The notes beneath the pieces were generated by a model, which was not told where the DNA came from, ran no database searches, and saw nothing but the letters and a program-made list of their open reading frames with translations. Positions 8,837-17,061 of a stretch of DNA of 64,000 bases are shown in pieces. The stretch comes from Lentzea alba. Lineage in GTDB: Bacteria; Actinomycetota; Actinomycetes; Mycobacteriales; Pseudonocardiaceae. The position numbers and the translations under genes are program-made. Position 1 is the first letter of the stretch. Every line of letters starts with the position of its first letter. The stretch is from positions 515,676-579,675 of the forward strand of contig NZ_JAAMPJ010000006.1 in assembly GCF_011067745.1 (NCBI RefSeq), in the 5' to 3' direction.

Positions 8837-8981
8837 CGCGCCAACTCGATCTCCACCGAGCCGTTTCTGCGTCTCAAGGCATGAGTTTGGTCACCTCACC
8901 GGGGGTGCGAAGGGGGTAGTTGGCCCCCTGCTCCACTTACACTCGGGTTGCAGCCAGCCCCGTCGTGAGGGAGCCAATTCG

Positions 8982-10487
8982 GTGGTCGCCGACCATTCCC
9001 AGTCCGAACAGGAACCCCGTGAGGAGTGCGGCGTCTTCGGCGTCTGGGCTCCGGGTGAAGACGTCTCCAAGCTGACCTACTACGGGCTCTACGCCCTGCA
9101 GCACCGCGGCCAGGAGGCAGCGGGCATCTCGGTCGGTGACGGGGCGCAGGTCGTCGTCTTCAAGGACCTCGGGCTCGTCAGCCAGGTTTTCGACGAGCAG
9201 GTCCTGCAAAGCTTGAAGGGCCACGTGGCCGTCGGGCACTGCCGTTACTCCACCACCGGGTCCACGACCTGGGAGAACGCCCAGCCGACGTTCCGCACCA
9301 CCGCCGCCGGAAGCGGCCTGAGCCTCGGTCACAACGGCAACCTGGTGAACACCGCCGAGCTGCTCGACAAGGCCAAGGCGCTCGGCATCGTCGAGCGCAA
9401 CGGCGCGACCACCGACTCGGACATCCTCTGCGGTCTGCTCGCGCACGCGGCGGCCGACAAGGGCATCGAGCAGGCCGCGCTGGAGCTGCTTCCCACGGTC
9501 AAGGGCGCGTACTGCCTCACGTTCTCCGACGAGTCCACGCTGTACGCGGCGCGTGACCCGCACGGTGTCCGCCCGCTGGTGCTCGGCCGGCTCGACCGCG
9601 GCTGGGTCGTGGCCAGCGAGACCGCGGCGCTCGACATCGTGGGTGCGAGCTTCGTGCGCGAGGTCGAGCCCGGTGAGCTCATCGCGATCGACGAGGACGG
9701 GCTGCGGTCCACCCGGTTCGCCACCCCCGAGCCCAAGGGCTGCATCTTCGAGTACGTCTACCTGGCTCGGCCGGACACGACGATCTCCGGGCGCGGCGTC
9801 CACGCCACGCGCGTCGAGATCGGGCGCCGGCTCGCCAAGGAGCACCCGGTCGAGGCCGACCTGGTGATCCCGGTGCCCGAGTCCGGCACGCCGGCCGCGA
9901 TCGGGTACGCGCAGGCCAGCGGCATCCCGTACGGGTCGGGCCTGGTCAAGAACGCCTACGTCGGCCGGACGTTCATCCAGCCGTCGCAGACCATCCGTCA
10001 GCTGGGCATCCGGCTCAAGCTGAACCCGCTGCGGGACGTCATCCGCGGCAAGCGGCTGGTCGTCGTGGACGACTCGATCGTGCGCGGCAACACCCAGCGC
10101 GCGCTCGTGCGCATGCTGCGCGAGGCCGGTGCGCTCGAGGTGCACGTGCGGATCGCGTCGCCGCCCGTCAAGTGGCCGTGCTTCTACGGCATCGACTTCG
10201 CCTCCCGCGCGGAGCTCATCGCGAACGGGCTGGATGACGACGGCATCCGCCGCTCGGTCGGCGCCGACTCGCTCGGGTACGTGTCGCTCGAGCAGCTCAT
10301 CGCCGCGACCGAGCAGCCCAAGACGCGGCTGTGCTCGGCGTGCTTCGACGGCGAGTACCCGATCGAACTGCCGCCGGACGCGCTCATCGGCAAGCACCTG
10401 CTCGAAGGCCTCAAGGGCGTGGCGGGCTCAGCCGCCCCCGTCCTGGCCAACGGCTATGGTGCCGAGGACGCACTGCGTCGTCCCTGA
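8982..10487 (+). CDS. purF: Amidophosphoribosyltransferase
   Basis: First committed step of purine synthesis: PRPP plus glutamine gives 5-phosphoribosylamine. The 501-residue protein has a 15-residue leader before the catalytic cysteine, which becomes the N-terminus after processing (EECGVFGV, Cys16). It then has an Ntn-hydrolase glutaminase domain with YGLYALQHRGQEAAG and CRYSTTG, and a phosphoribosyltransferase domain with the PRPP loop VVVDDSIVRGNT. CSACFDGEYP near the C-terminus belongs to the iron-sulfur/Cys-ligand region of this subgroup. A GAGGGAG ribosome site precedes the GTG start. purM follows after 29 bases, so the two form an operon. Confidence 0.97.
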   Translation: MVADHSQSEQEPREECGVFGVWAPGEDVSKLTYYGLYALQHRGQEAAGISVGDGAQVVVFKDLGLVSQVFDEQVLQSLKGHVAVGHCRYSTTGSTTWENAQPTFRTTAAGSGLSLGHNGNLVNTAELLDKAKALGIVERNGATTDSDILCGLLAHAAADKGIEQAALELLPTVKGAYCLTFSDESTLYAARDPHGVRPLVLGRLDRGWVVASETAALDIVGASFVREVEPGELIAIDEDGLRSTRFATPEPKGCIFEYVYLARPDTTISGRGVHATRVEIGRRLAKEHPVEADLVIPVPESGTPAAIGYAQASGIPYGSGLVKNAYVGRTFIQPSQTIRQLGIRLKLNPLRDVIRGKRLVVVDDSIVRGNTQRALVRMLREAGALEVHVRIASPPVKWPCFYGIDFASRAELIANGLDDDGIRRSVGADSLGYVSLEQLIAATEQPKTRLCSACFDGEYPIELPPDALIGKHLLEGLKGVAGSAAPVLANGYGAEDALRRP

Positions 10488-10516
10488 GGCCTCCAGATCA
10501 AGTGGAAGAAGTTGAC

Positions 10517-11578
10517 GTGACCGACAGCGCCAAGGCCACCTACGCCGCCGCCGGAGTCAGTATCGCCGCAGGTGACGAGGCGGTGGAGAAGCTCAAGCCG
10601 TGGGCGGCCAAGGCGCATCGGCCCGAGGTGCTCGGTGGCATCGGCGGGTTCGCCGGGCTGTTCCAGCTCAAGCTCGACCGCTGGAAGGAGCCGATCCTCG
10701 CGTCCTCCACGGACGGCGTCGGCACCAAGATCGCGGTCGCGCAGGCGCTCGACAAGCACGACACCGTGGGCATCGACCTGGTCGCCATGATCGTGGACGA
10801 CCTGGTCGTGTGCGGTGCCGAGCCGCTGTTCGTGCAGGACTACATCGCGGTCGGCCGGGTCGTCCCGGACAAGATCGCGGCGCTGGTCAAGGGCATCGCC
10901 GAGGGCTGTGTCCAGGCCGGTTGCGCGCTGCTCGGCGGCGAGACGGCCGAGCACCCCGGCCTGATGGGCGACGACGACTACGACATCTCCGGCACCGGCG
11001 TCGGCGTGGTCGAGCAGTCCAAGCTGCTCGGCCCGGACCGGGTGCGCGACGGCGACGTCGTGATCGCGATGGGCTCGTCGGGCCTGCACTCCAACGGCTA
11101 CTCGCTCGCCCGGCACGTGCTGCTGGAGATCGCGCGGATGCCGCTGGAAGGTCACGTCGAGGAGTTCGGCCGCACCCTCGGCGAGGAGCTCCTGGAGCCG
11201 ACCAAGATCTACGCCAAGGACTGCCTCGCGCTGATCGCCGAGACCGAGGTCCGCGGGTTCTCCCACGTCACCGGTGGTGGCCTGGCCGCGAACCTGGCCC
11301 GCGTGCTGCCGGAGGGCCTGCACGCCACGCTGGACCGCGGCACCTGGACGCCCGCGCCGGTGTTCCAGCTCATCGCCCAGCGCGGCCGCGTCGAGCGCGA
11401 GGAGATGGAGAAGGCGTTCAACATGGGCGTCGGCATGGTCGCCGTCGTCGCGCCCGAGGACGTCGACCGCGCCCTGGCCGTGCTCACCGCGCGCCACGTG
11501 CCGGCGTGGGTGCTGGGCGAGATCACCAAGTCCCCGGAGGGCGGCGCCGCGCTCGTCGGCGACCACCCCAGGTTCTAG
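10517..11578 (+). CDS. purM: Phosphoribosylformylglycinamidine cyclo-ligase (AIR synthetase)
   Basis: Fifth step of purine synthesis: ATP-dependent ring closure of FGAM to AIR. The 353-residue protein shows the PurM landmarks LASSTDGVGTKIAVA, GIDLVAMIVDDLV, GGETAEHPGLM, MGSSGLHSNGYSL, and HVTGGGLAANLARVLP. The GTG at 10517 is chosen because GGAAGAAG lies 6 bases upstream; an in-frame GTG at 10502 would lack this. It directly follows purF. The next gene is a sigma factor with its own putative promoter. Confidence 0.96.
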   Translation: MTDSAKATYAAAGVSIAAGDEAVEKLKPWAAKAHRPEVLGGIGGFAGLFQLKLDRWKEPILASSTDGVGTKIAVAQALDKHDTVGIDLVAMIVDDLVVCGAEPLFVQDYIAVGRVVPDKIAALVKGIAEGCVQAGCALLGGETAEHPGLMGDDDYDISGTGVGVVEQSKLLGPDRVRDGDVVIAMGSSGLHSNGYSLARHVLLEIARMPLEGHVEEFGRTLGEELLEPTKIYAKDCLALIAETEVRGFSHVTGGGLAANLARVLPEGLHATLDRGTWTPAPVFQLIAQRGRVEREEMEKAFNMGVGMVAVVAPEDVDRALAVLTARHVPAWVLGEITKSPEGGAALVGDHPRF

Positions 11579-11588
11579 AAAACTCGTT

Positions 11589-11619
11589 GGCAACCTTCCC
11601 CGGTCGTCGTTGCGTATAA
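11589..11619 (+). promoter_or_regulatory. Candidate ECF-type promoter for the sigma factor gene
   Basis: GGCAACCTT (11589-11597) and CGTATAA (11613-11619) are separated by 15 bases, a layout resembling promoters read by actinobacterial ECF sigma factors with a GGCAAC/GGAAC -35 element. If real, the sigma factor downstream would drive its own synthesis. A GAGGAGGGG ribosome site follows. Confidence 0.35.
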
Positions 11620-11640
11620 AGCGGCGACCGAGGAGGGGAC

Positions 11641-12825
11641 TTGGACCGCGACCGCGAGTTCAGGGAGTTCGTCGACGCACGCGCTCTCGTCATGCGCCGC
11701 ACGGCGTTCCTGCTGTGCGGCGACTGGCACCGCGCAGAGGACATCGTCCAAACCACGCTGACCAAGCTGTACGTGGCCTGGGCACGGGTGCGCAAGGACA
11801 GCGTGGACGCCTACGCGCGCAAGGTGCTGGTGCGCACCGCCATCGACGAGGGCCGGCGCGGTTTCTTCCAGCGTGAACGTACGACGGACGCCGTGCCCGA
11901 ACACGCCGTGTCGGACCACTCGACCGACCTGGACCTCAAGCTCGCGCTGGACGCGTTGCCACCGGGGCAACGCGCCGTCGTCGTGCTGCGGTACTGGGAG
12001 GACCTGAGCATCACCGAGACCGCCCGCATCCTCGGCAGGACGGAGGGCACGGTGAAGAGTCAGGCGTCCAAGGGGCTCGCGGCGTTGCGCGACCTGCTGG
12101 TGGACGAGCCGGAATCGCGGATCTACGCCTCCGACGTGATCCGGAAGGGCAAGACCAAGCTGACCCGGAGGCGGGCGGCAGTGGCGGCCGCGTTGGCCTT
12201 CGTGCTGATCGCGGGACTGGGCACGGCCGGATACCTGGCGCTTCCGCGGTTGGCCTCCACGACGAGCGTGACCTCGGCGGACTCCGGGGTGGCACCGGCG
12301 CCCGACCGCAACGCCCAGCTCACCGAGCTGCTCCGGAAGTCGTACCAACTGCCGGCCGGCAAGACCGCCGAGGACGTCCCCGAGATCAACGCCAAGGCGT
12401 TCGTGTTCTTCACGCGCACCAACACCAACACCCCCGACAACCTGCGGCGGGCGGTGGCCAGGGTGCGGGACGCGCAGGGCGTCGGCGGTGTCGCGATCGC
12501 GCTCAAACCCATGCCCGCAGGGGGCACGGTCACGTGTCGAGACGACGACATCTACTGCTCGATCGAAGAGCGCAACGGCATCAGGGTCCGCATTTCCCAG
12601 TACCCGTCCCCCACCCAGGCCGGCGAGCCCGAGATGCTGAGGATGTACGCCGAGGCGATCCATCCCGATGGCTCCATGGTCAGCGTCTCCAGCGACAACA
12701 TGGGTGCCTTCGACGACGGCACCTGGGGCGACCCGGGGTACAGCAGGACGCCAGGGCGGCCGAACGTCGTGCTCGACCGCGAGGAGCTGATAAAGATCGC
12801 GACAATCCCAGGCCTCACTCCGTAG
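11641..12825 (+). CDS. SigE-family ECF sigma factor fused to a membrane anchor and extracytoplasmic domain
   Basis: A 394-residue protein. Residues 1 to about 160 are a complete SigE-family sigma factor: region 2 (EFREFVDARALVMRRTAFLL, then HRAEDIVQTTLTKLYVAW) and region 4 with a helix-turn-helix (LPPGQRAVVVLRYWEDLS, then ETARILGRTEGTVKSQ). A basic stretch leads into one transmembrane helix at about 180-202. About 190 residues would then face outside; these contain CRDDDIYCS, possibly a disulfide, and no recognised family. Normal sigma factors have no such tail. The start is TTG, fixed by a strong GAGGAGGGG ribosome site. No separate anti-sigma gene is adjacent; the tail may serve that role. 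Confidence 0.8.
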   Translation: MDRDREFREFVDARALVMRRTAFLLCGDWHRAEDIVQTTLTKLYVAWARVRKDSVDAYARKVLVRTAIDEGRRGFFQRERTTDAVPEHAVSDHSTDLDLKLALDALPPGQRAVVVLRYWEDLSITETARILGRTEGTVKSQASKGLAALRDLLVDEPESRIYASDVIRKGKTKLTRRRAAVAAALAFVLIAGLGTAGYLALPRLASTTSVTSADSGVAPAPDRNAQLTELLRKSYQLPAGKTAEDVPEINAKAFVFFTRTNTNTPDNLRRAVARVRDAQGVGGVAIALKPMPAGGTVTCRDDDIYCSIEERNGIRVRISQYPSPTQAGEPEMLRMYAEAIHPDGSMVSVSSDNMGAFDDGTWGDPGYSRTPGRPNVVLDREELIKIATIPGLTP

Positions 12826-12835
12826 CCTGGGAGGC

Positions 12836-13258
12836 ATGAACGACGTGACCGTGACTCGGACGCTGGTGCTGCCGGCGTCTGAGTTGCGCGAACGTTTTTC
12901 CAGGTCAGGTGGGCCGGGCGGGCAGGGAGTGAACACGGCGGACAGCCGCGTGGAGCTCTCGTTCGACCTGGCTGCCTCGCCGTCGATCCCCGAGCACCTC
13001 AAGCGCCGGATGCTCGACCGCCTGGAGCACCGGCTGGTCGACGGCGTGCTCACGATCGCCGCGTCCGAGCACCGCGCGCAGCTGCAGAACCGTGCCGCCG
13101 CCCGCGAACGCCTCGCCGCGATCCTGCGCAGTGCCGCCGCCCCGCCACCGCCGATGCGCAAGCCGACCAAGCCCACCAAGGGGTCGAAGGAACGCCGCAT
13201 CGCCGGCAAGAAGCGCCGCGCGGAGACCAAACGCGGCCGCTCAGGCTCCTGGGACTAA
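12836..13258 (+). CDS. arfB: Alternative ribosome-rescue hydrolase (ArfB/YaeJ family)
   Basis: A release-factor-like peptidyl-tRNA hydrolase of 140 residues that frees ribosomes stalled without a stop codon. The catalytic GGQ lies at residues 28-30 within SRSGGPGGQGVNTADSR. The C-terminal tail is rich in Lys/Arg (RKPTKPTKGSKERRIAGKK), as needed to reach into the empty mRNA channel. TAGCCT lies 7 bases before the ATG, and GGGAGG in the same interval could serve as a ribosome site. Its last 18 bases overlap the end of the convergent response-regulator gene. Confidence 0.9.
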   Translation: MNDVTVTRTLVLPASELRERFSRSGGPGGQGVNTADSRVELSFDLAASPSIPEHLKRRMLDRLEHRLVDGVLTIAASEHRAQLQNRAAARERLAAILRSAAAPPPPMRKPTKPTKGSKERRIAGKKRRAETKRGRSGSWD

Positions 13259-13912
13259 CGCGTAGATCCGTTCCGGACGCCCGGTTCCGCCGTACCGCAA
13301 CCGAACCTCGGCCCGTCCGGTGGACACGAAGTGCTCCAGGTACCGCCGCGCACTCACCCGAGCGACACCGGTAGACGAAGCACATTCCGAAGCCGAGAGC
13401 CCGTCCGGACGTGACCGCAGCGCACCCTCCACGAGCCGCGCGGTCTCCGGCGTCAAACCCTTGGGCAACAACGGTTTCGAAGTAGGCCGCGCGCCGAACA
13501 CCTGGTCCACGTCAGCCTGCGCGGCCGAGTCCAGCCGGTGCAGCTTCTCCCGCAACGACGCGAAGTGCGCGAGCTGGTCGCGCAGGGCCGAGTAGTCGAA
13601 CGGCTTGATCAGGTAGTGCAGCACGCCACCGCGCATCGCACTGCGCACGGTCTCGACGTCGGTCGCCGCGGTGATCACGATGACGTCCACGTCCTCGTTG
13701 GCGCGCAACGACTTCAGCACGTCGAGCCCGCTCTGGTCGGGCAGGTAGATGTCGAGCAGCACCAGATCCGGTTTCAACGACGACACCAGCCGCAACGCGT
13801 CTCCACCGGTGTGCGCGACCCCGACGACCTCGAAACCCTCGGTGCGCGCGACATAGCCGCTGTGCACCTTGGCCACCATGAAGTCGTCGTCGACGACGAG
13901 CACCCGGATCAC
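13241..13912 (-). CDS. CitB/DcuR-type response regulator
   Basis: A 223-residue transcriptional regulator. The receiver domain (1 to about 120) shows VLVVDDD, the phospho-acceptor Asp54 in LVLLDIYLPD, and the conserved Lys in YLIKPFDY. A helical linker and a C-terminal winged-helix region (LTPETARLVEGALR, then LSASECASSTGVARVSARRYLEHF) follow the CitB/DctR/MalR pattern. The GTG start overlaps the kinase gene's stop (GTGA), so the pair is co-translated. The divergent tctCBA genes are the probable target, as homologous pairs usually sit beside and control carboxylate transporters. Confidence 0.88.
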   Translation of the reverse strand: MIRVLVVDDDFMVAKVHSGYVARTEGFEVVGVAHTGGDALRLVSSLKPDLVLLDIYLPDQSGLDVLKSLRANEDVDVIVITAATDVETVRSAMRGGVLHYLIKPFDYSALRDQLAHFASLREKLHRLDSAAQADVDQVFGARPTSKPLLPKGLTPETARLVEGALRSRPDGLSASECASSTGVARVSARRYLEHFVSTGRAEVRLRYGGTGRPERIYALVPGA

Positions 13913-15447
13913 CAGGGGAGCCTTGCGGTGAAGACCGAGCCCGACACGCTCACCGAACCACCACGCCGCAGGCACGCCCGCCGGATCAGCGCGAGCCCGA
14001 TGCCGCGTTCGCCGTGCGACGCCGCCTTGGTCGTGAAGCCGTGCCGGAACACCTCATCGGCCAGTTCCGGCGCCACCCCGGGACCCGAGTCGCGCACCAC
14101 GACCTGGACCTCGTCGTCCAACTGCATCACACCCACCTCGATCCACTTGCCGGCTCCGTTGGCACTCGGCGAGCTCAGTGCATCCAACGCGTTGTCGACG
14201 AGATTTCCCAGCACCATCACCAAATCCGCGGACAAGGCCTCGTCGACGCGGCCCAGCACGCTGTCCGGGCCCATGCGCAGCTCCGTGCCGCGTTCGGCCG
14301 CGAGCGACGCCTTGGCGATCAGCAGCGCGGCCACGGCGGGGTCGCCGATCGACGAGCTGACCTCGGCCCGCCACTGGTCCTGTGCCGAGCTGATCTGGTG
14401 AATGTAGTTGGTGACCTCGTCGTACTCCTTCAACGCGATCAGCCCGGCGATGGTGTGCAGCCGGTTCGCGAACTCGTGCGCCTGCGCCCGCAACGTGTCC
14501 GTCGCGTGTTGTGACGCGTCGAGTTCATGTTGCAGCGCAAGGAGTTCGGTGCGATCTCGCAACGTCACGACCGCGCCCTCGCCGCCCTCGATCGGCATGC
14601 GGTTCAACGTCAGCACCACGCCCTGCCGCAGCACCAGCTGGTCGACACCGGTCGCGCGGCCGGTCAGCACGTCGCGCAGCCGCTCGTTGAGCTCCAATTC
14701 CTCGACCGAACGGCCGACCGCGTCCTCCGGCAACGCCAGCAGGTCGCTCGCGTGATCGTTGACCAGGGTGATCCGGTGCTGCCCGTCGAGGCCGACCACG
14801 CCCTCCTTGATGCCGTGCAGCAACGCCTCGCGGTTCTCCACCAGCGCGGTGATCTCGTGCGGCTCCAGCCCGAGCGTCTGGTTCTTCACCCGGCGGGCCA
14901 GCAGCAACGACCCGGTGACGCCGATGATCAGCGCGATCGCCAGGTAGCGCAGCACGTCGACGGGCTGCTGCAGCACGCCGGCGAAGACTCCCTGGTCCTC
15001 CGCGCCCGCGATCACCATGCCGTTCACCTTGCGGCTGACCGGGTCGAACACCGGCACGTGCGCTTCGATCGAGTCGCCGACGGTCCCGGTCCAGGACCTG
15101 CCCTCGAGCGCGGTGGTCCGGGTGTCCAGAGTGGACCCGATCTGGTCCGGGACCGGCGAGGCGATCACGAGCCGCTTGTCGTCGAGGATCAGCACGTAGG
15201 AGGCCCCGGACAGGCTGCGGCCCGTCTCGGCGGGCGCGGCGAGCAGGCGCCAGTTGCCCATCTGCTCCTGGACCAGCGAGTTCGCGGCCACCGTCTCCGC
15301 GACCGACAGCATGCGGCGTTCCTCGTTGGAGCGAAAGTTGCTCCCCGTCTGGACGACGGTCAGCGCGCCGACGGCGCACAGTAGCAACGTGACGACTACG
15401 AGTTGCCACACGAGGAGTTGACTGGCCAGGGAACGGCGGCGGCGCAT
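13909..15447 (-). CDS. CitA/DcuS-type sensor histidine kinase
   Basis: A 512-residue membrane kinase: transmembrane helix at about 10-32, an extracellular PAS/Cache-like sensor of about 130 residues (with SYVLILDDKRLVIASP), a second helix near 170-190, a cytoplasmic PAS domain (LLHGIKEGVVGLDGQHRI), then a DHp segment with the phospho-acceptor His in RAQAHEFANRLHTIAGLI, and an ATPase domain (LVDNALDAL, DSGPGVAPE, GERGIGLALI). This architecture is that of citrate, fumarate and malate sensors. GGGAGG sits 6 bases before the ATG. It is divergent from tctC with 112 bases between, so it likely senses the substrate of that transporter. Confidence 0.9.
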   Translation of the reverse strand: MRRRRSLASQLLVWQLVVVTLLLCAVGALTVVQTGSNFRSNEERRMLSVAETVAANSLVQEQMGNWRLLAAPAETGRSLSGASYVLILDDKRLVIASPVPDQIGSTLDTRTTALEGRSWTGTVGDSIEAHVPVFDPVSRKVNGMVIAGAEDQGVFAGVLQQPVDVLRYLAIALIIGVTGSLLLARRVKNQTLGLEPHEITALVENREALLHGIKEGVVGLDGQHRITLVNDHASDLLALPEDAVGRSVEELELNERLRDVLTGRATGVDQLVLRQGVVLTLNRMPIEGGEGAVVTLRDRTELLALQHELDASQHATDTLRAQAHEFANRLHTIAGLIALKEYDEVTNYIHQISSAQDQWRAEVSSSIGDPAVAALLIAKASLAAERGTELRMGPDSVLGRVDEALSADLVMVLGNLVDNALDALSSPSANGAGKWIEVGVMQLDDEVQVVVRDSGPGVAPELADEVFRHGFTTKAASHGERGIGLALIRRACLRRGGSVSVSGSVFTARLPW

Positions 15448-15559
15448 GAAACCTCCCGTGACCAGAAAGACCGAAAGAAACCTTAGAAGCGCAAGAGCGA
15501 CATCAAGGTTTACACCAGAGCAACATGTCGAACCACGCGGACGAGAGGCGGGGATCACA

Positions 15560-16546
15560 GTGTCGGTGAAGGTGTGGGTGGCGGTGGCGACGGCGTTGCT
15601 CGCCGTCCTGCTGGTGCCACCGCTGCTGACGCCGGGTGCGGACAGCGGCGACGCGAACCAGGTGAGGGCGCTGCGCGTGCTCGTGCCGAACGCTCCCGGC
15701 GGTGGGTACGACATCACCGCGAGGACCGCGGCCAAGGCCATGGAGGACGCTGACCTGCTGCGCAACGCCGAGGTGTTCAACCTCCCCGGCGCCGGCGGCA
15801 CGGTCGGGCTCGGCCGGACGGTCGGCGAGCGCGGCAACGGCAAGCTGATCATGTCGATGGGTCTGGGCGTCGTCGGTGCGGTGTACACGAACAAGTCGCC
15901 GAACTCGCTGCTCGACACCACCCCGATCGCGAAGCTGATCGAGGAACCGGACATCGTCGTGGTCGCGAAGGACTCGCCGTACACGTCGATGCAACAACTC
16001 GTGGACGCGTGGAAGGCGAACCCCGGCACGGTGACCGTGGGCGGCGGCTCGGCTCCCGGCGGCCCGGACCACCTGGCGCCGATGCTGATCGCGAAGGCGG
16101 TCGGCCTGCAGCCGAAGACCGTCAACTACATCCCGTTCGACGGTGGTGGCGAGCTGCTGGCGTCGGTGCTCGGCGGCAAGGTCGCGTTCGGCGTCTCGGG
16201 CGTCGGCGAGTACCGCGACCAGATCCAGGCCGGCACGTTGCGGGTGCTCGCGGTGACGAGCAAGGACCGCATCCAGGGCATCGACGCGCCGACCCTCAAG
16301 CAGGCCGGCGTGGACGTCGAGTTCACCAACTGGCGCGGCATCATCGCGCCGCCGGGCATCACGCAGACCGACCGCGACAAGCTGGTCGACCTGTTCGGGC
16401 GGCTTCACCAGACGCCGCAGTGGGCGGAAGCGTTGCAGCGCAACGGCTGGACCGACGCCTTCGCACCGGGAGACGAGTTCAGGACCTTCCTGGAAAACGA
16501 GAACAAGCGGGTGGCAACGGTGCTGAAGGACTTGGGGCTGGCATGA
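15560..16546 (+). CDS. tctC: Tripartite tricarboxylate transporter substrate-binding protein
   Basis: Extracytoplasmic carboxylate-binding component of 328 residues. A hydrophobic signal/anchor (VAVATALLAVLLVPPLL) is followed by the Bug/TctC signatures VLVPNAPGGGYDITARTAAKAM, VFNLPGAGGTVGLGR and GGSAPGGPDHLAP. No lipobox is visible, so it is either secreted or held by its uncleaved anchor. The GTG at 15560 is chosen for the GGGGA ribosome site upstream. Its TGA overlaps the start of tctB. The actual substrate (citrate, another di/tricarboxylate, or an aromatic acid) cannot be read. Confidence 0.88.
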   Translation: MSVKVWVAVATALLAVLLVPPLLTPGADSGDANQVRALRVLVPNAPGGGYDITARTAAKAMEDADLLRNAEVFNLPGAGGTVGLGRTVGERGNGKLIMSMGLGVVGAVYTNKSPNSLLDTTPIAKLIEEPDIVVVAKDSPYTSMQQLVDAWKANPGTVTVGGGSAPGGPDHLAPMLIAKAVGLQPKTVNYIPFDGGGELLASVLGGKVAFGVSGVGEYRDQIQAGTLRVLAVTSKDRIQGIDAPTLKQAGVDVEFTNWRGIIAPPGITQTDRDKLVDLFGRLHQTPQWAEALQRNGWTDAFAPGDEFRTFLENENKRVATVLKDLGLA

Positions 16547-17061
16547 CGTCCGAGACGAAGACGGGGCCCCGGAACTGGCTTCGCGAACGCTCTGAGCTGG
16601 GCATCTGCGCCCTGCTGGTCGTGCTCGGCGTGCTGGTGCTGACCGACGCGCTGCGCATCCCCACCGACTTCGCCCAGCGCGGCCCGGTCGGCCCGAAGGC
16701 GGTGCCGATCCTGGTCGGCTCGCTGCTCCTGCTCGTCGCCGCGCTGCTGGCCCGCGACGTGCTGCGCGGCGGTCGCGGCGAGGCGGAGGGCGGCGAGGAC
16801 GTCGACCTGTCCGCGCCCGCCGACTGGCGCACGGTTCTCCTGCTGTGCGGAGCTTTCCTCGCCAACGCCGTGCTGATCGGGGTGGTCGGGTTCCCGATCT
16901 CCGGCGCGATCCTGTTCTGGGGCGCGGCCTACGCGCTCGGCAGCCGCAACCTGGTGCGCGACCCGTTGATCGCGGCCGGTCTGTCGATCCTGACGTTCCT
17001 GGTGTTCAACAACCTGCTCGGTGTCCCGCTCCCCGGTGGCCCGTTGATGGAGGTGTTCTAG
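16543..17061 (+). CDS. tctB: Tripartite tricarboxylate transporter small membrane subunit
   Basis: A 172-residue four-helix membrane protein: ICALLVVLGVLVLTDALRI, then VPILVGSLLLLVAALLA, then TVLLLCGAFLANAVLIGVVG and a final hydrophobic pair near AAGLSILTFLVFNNLL. This matches the usual TctB topology and size. The ATG overlaps the tctC stop (ATGA). Immediately followed without a gap by tctA. Confidence 0.88.
   Translation: MTSETKTGPRNWLRERSELGICALLVVLGVLVLTDALRIPTDFAQRGPVGPKAVPILVGSLLLLVAALLARDVLRGGRGEAEGGEDVDLSAPADWRTVLLLCGAFLANAVLIGVVGFPISGAILFWGAAYALGSRNLVRDPLIAAGLSILTFLVFNNLLGVPLPGGPLMEVF

Noticed and set aside
8837..8981. Purine riboswitch or clear promoter before purF
   Set aside because: No purine-aptamer core is seen. 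A TACACT at 8938-8943 could be a -10, but no -35 is at a proper distance.
8937..10397. 486-codon minus-strand frame opposite purF
   Set aside because: Antisense to an unmistakable purF; composition is that of a shadow frame.
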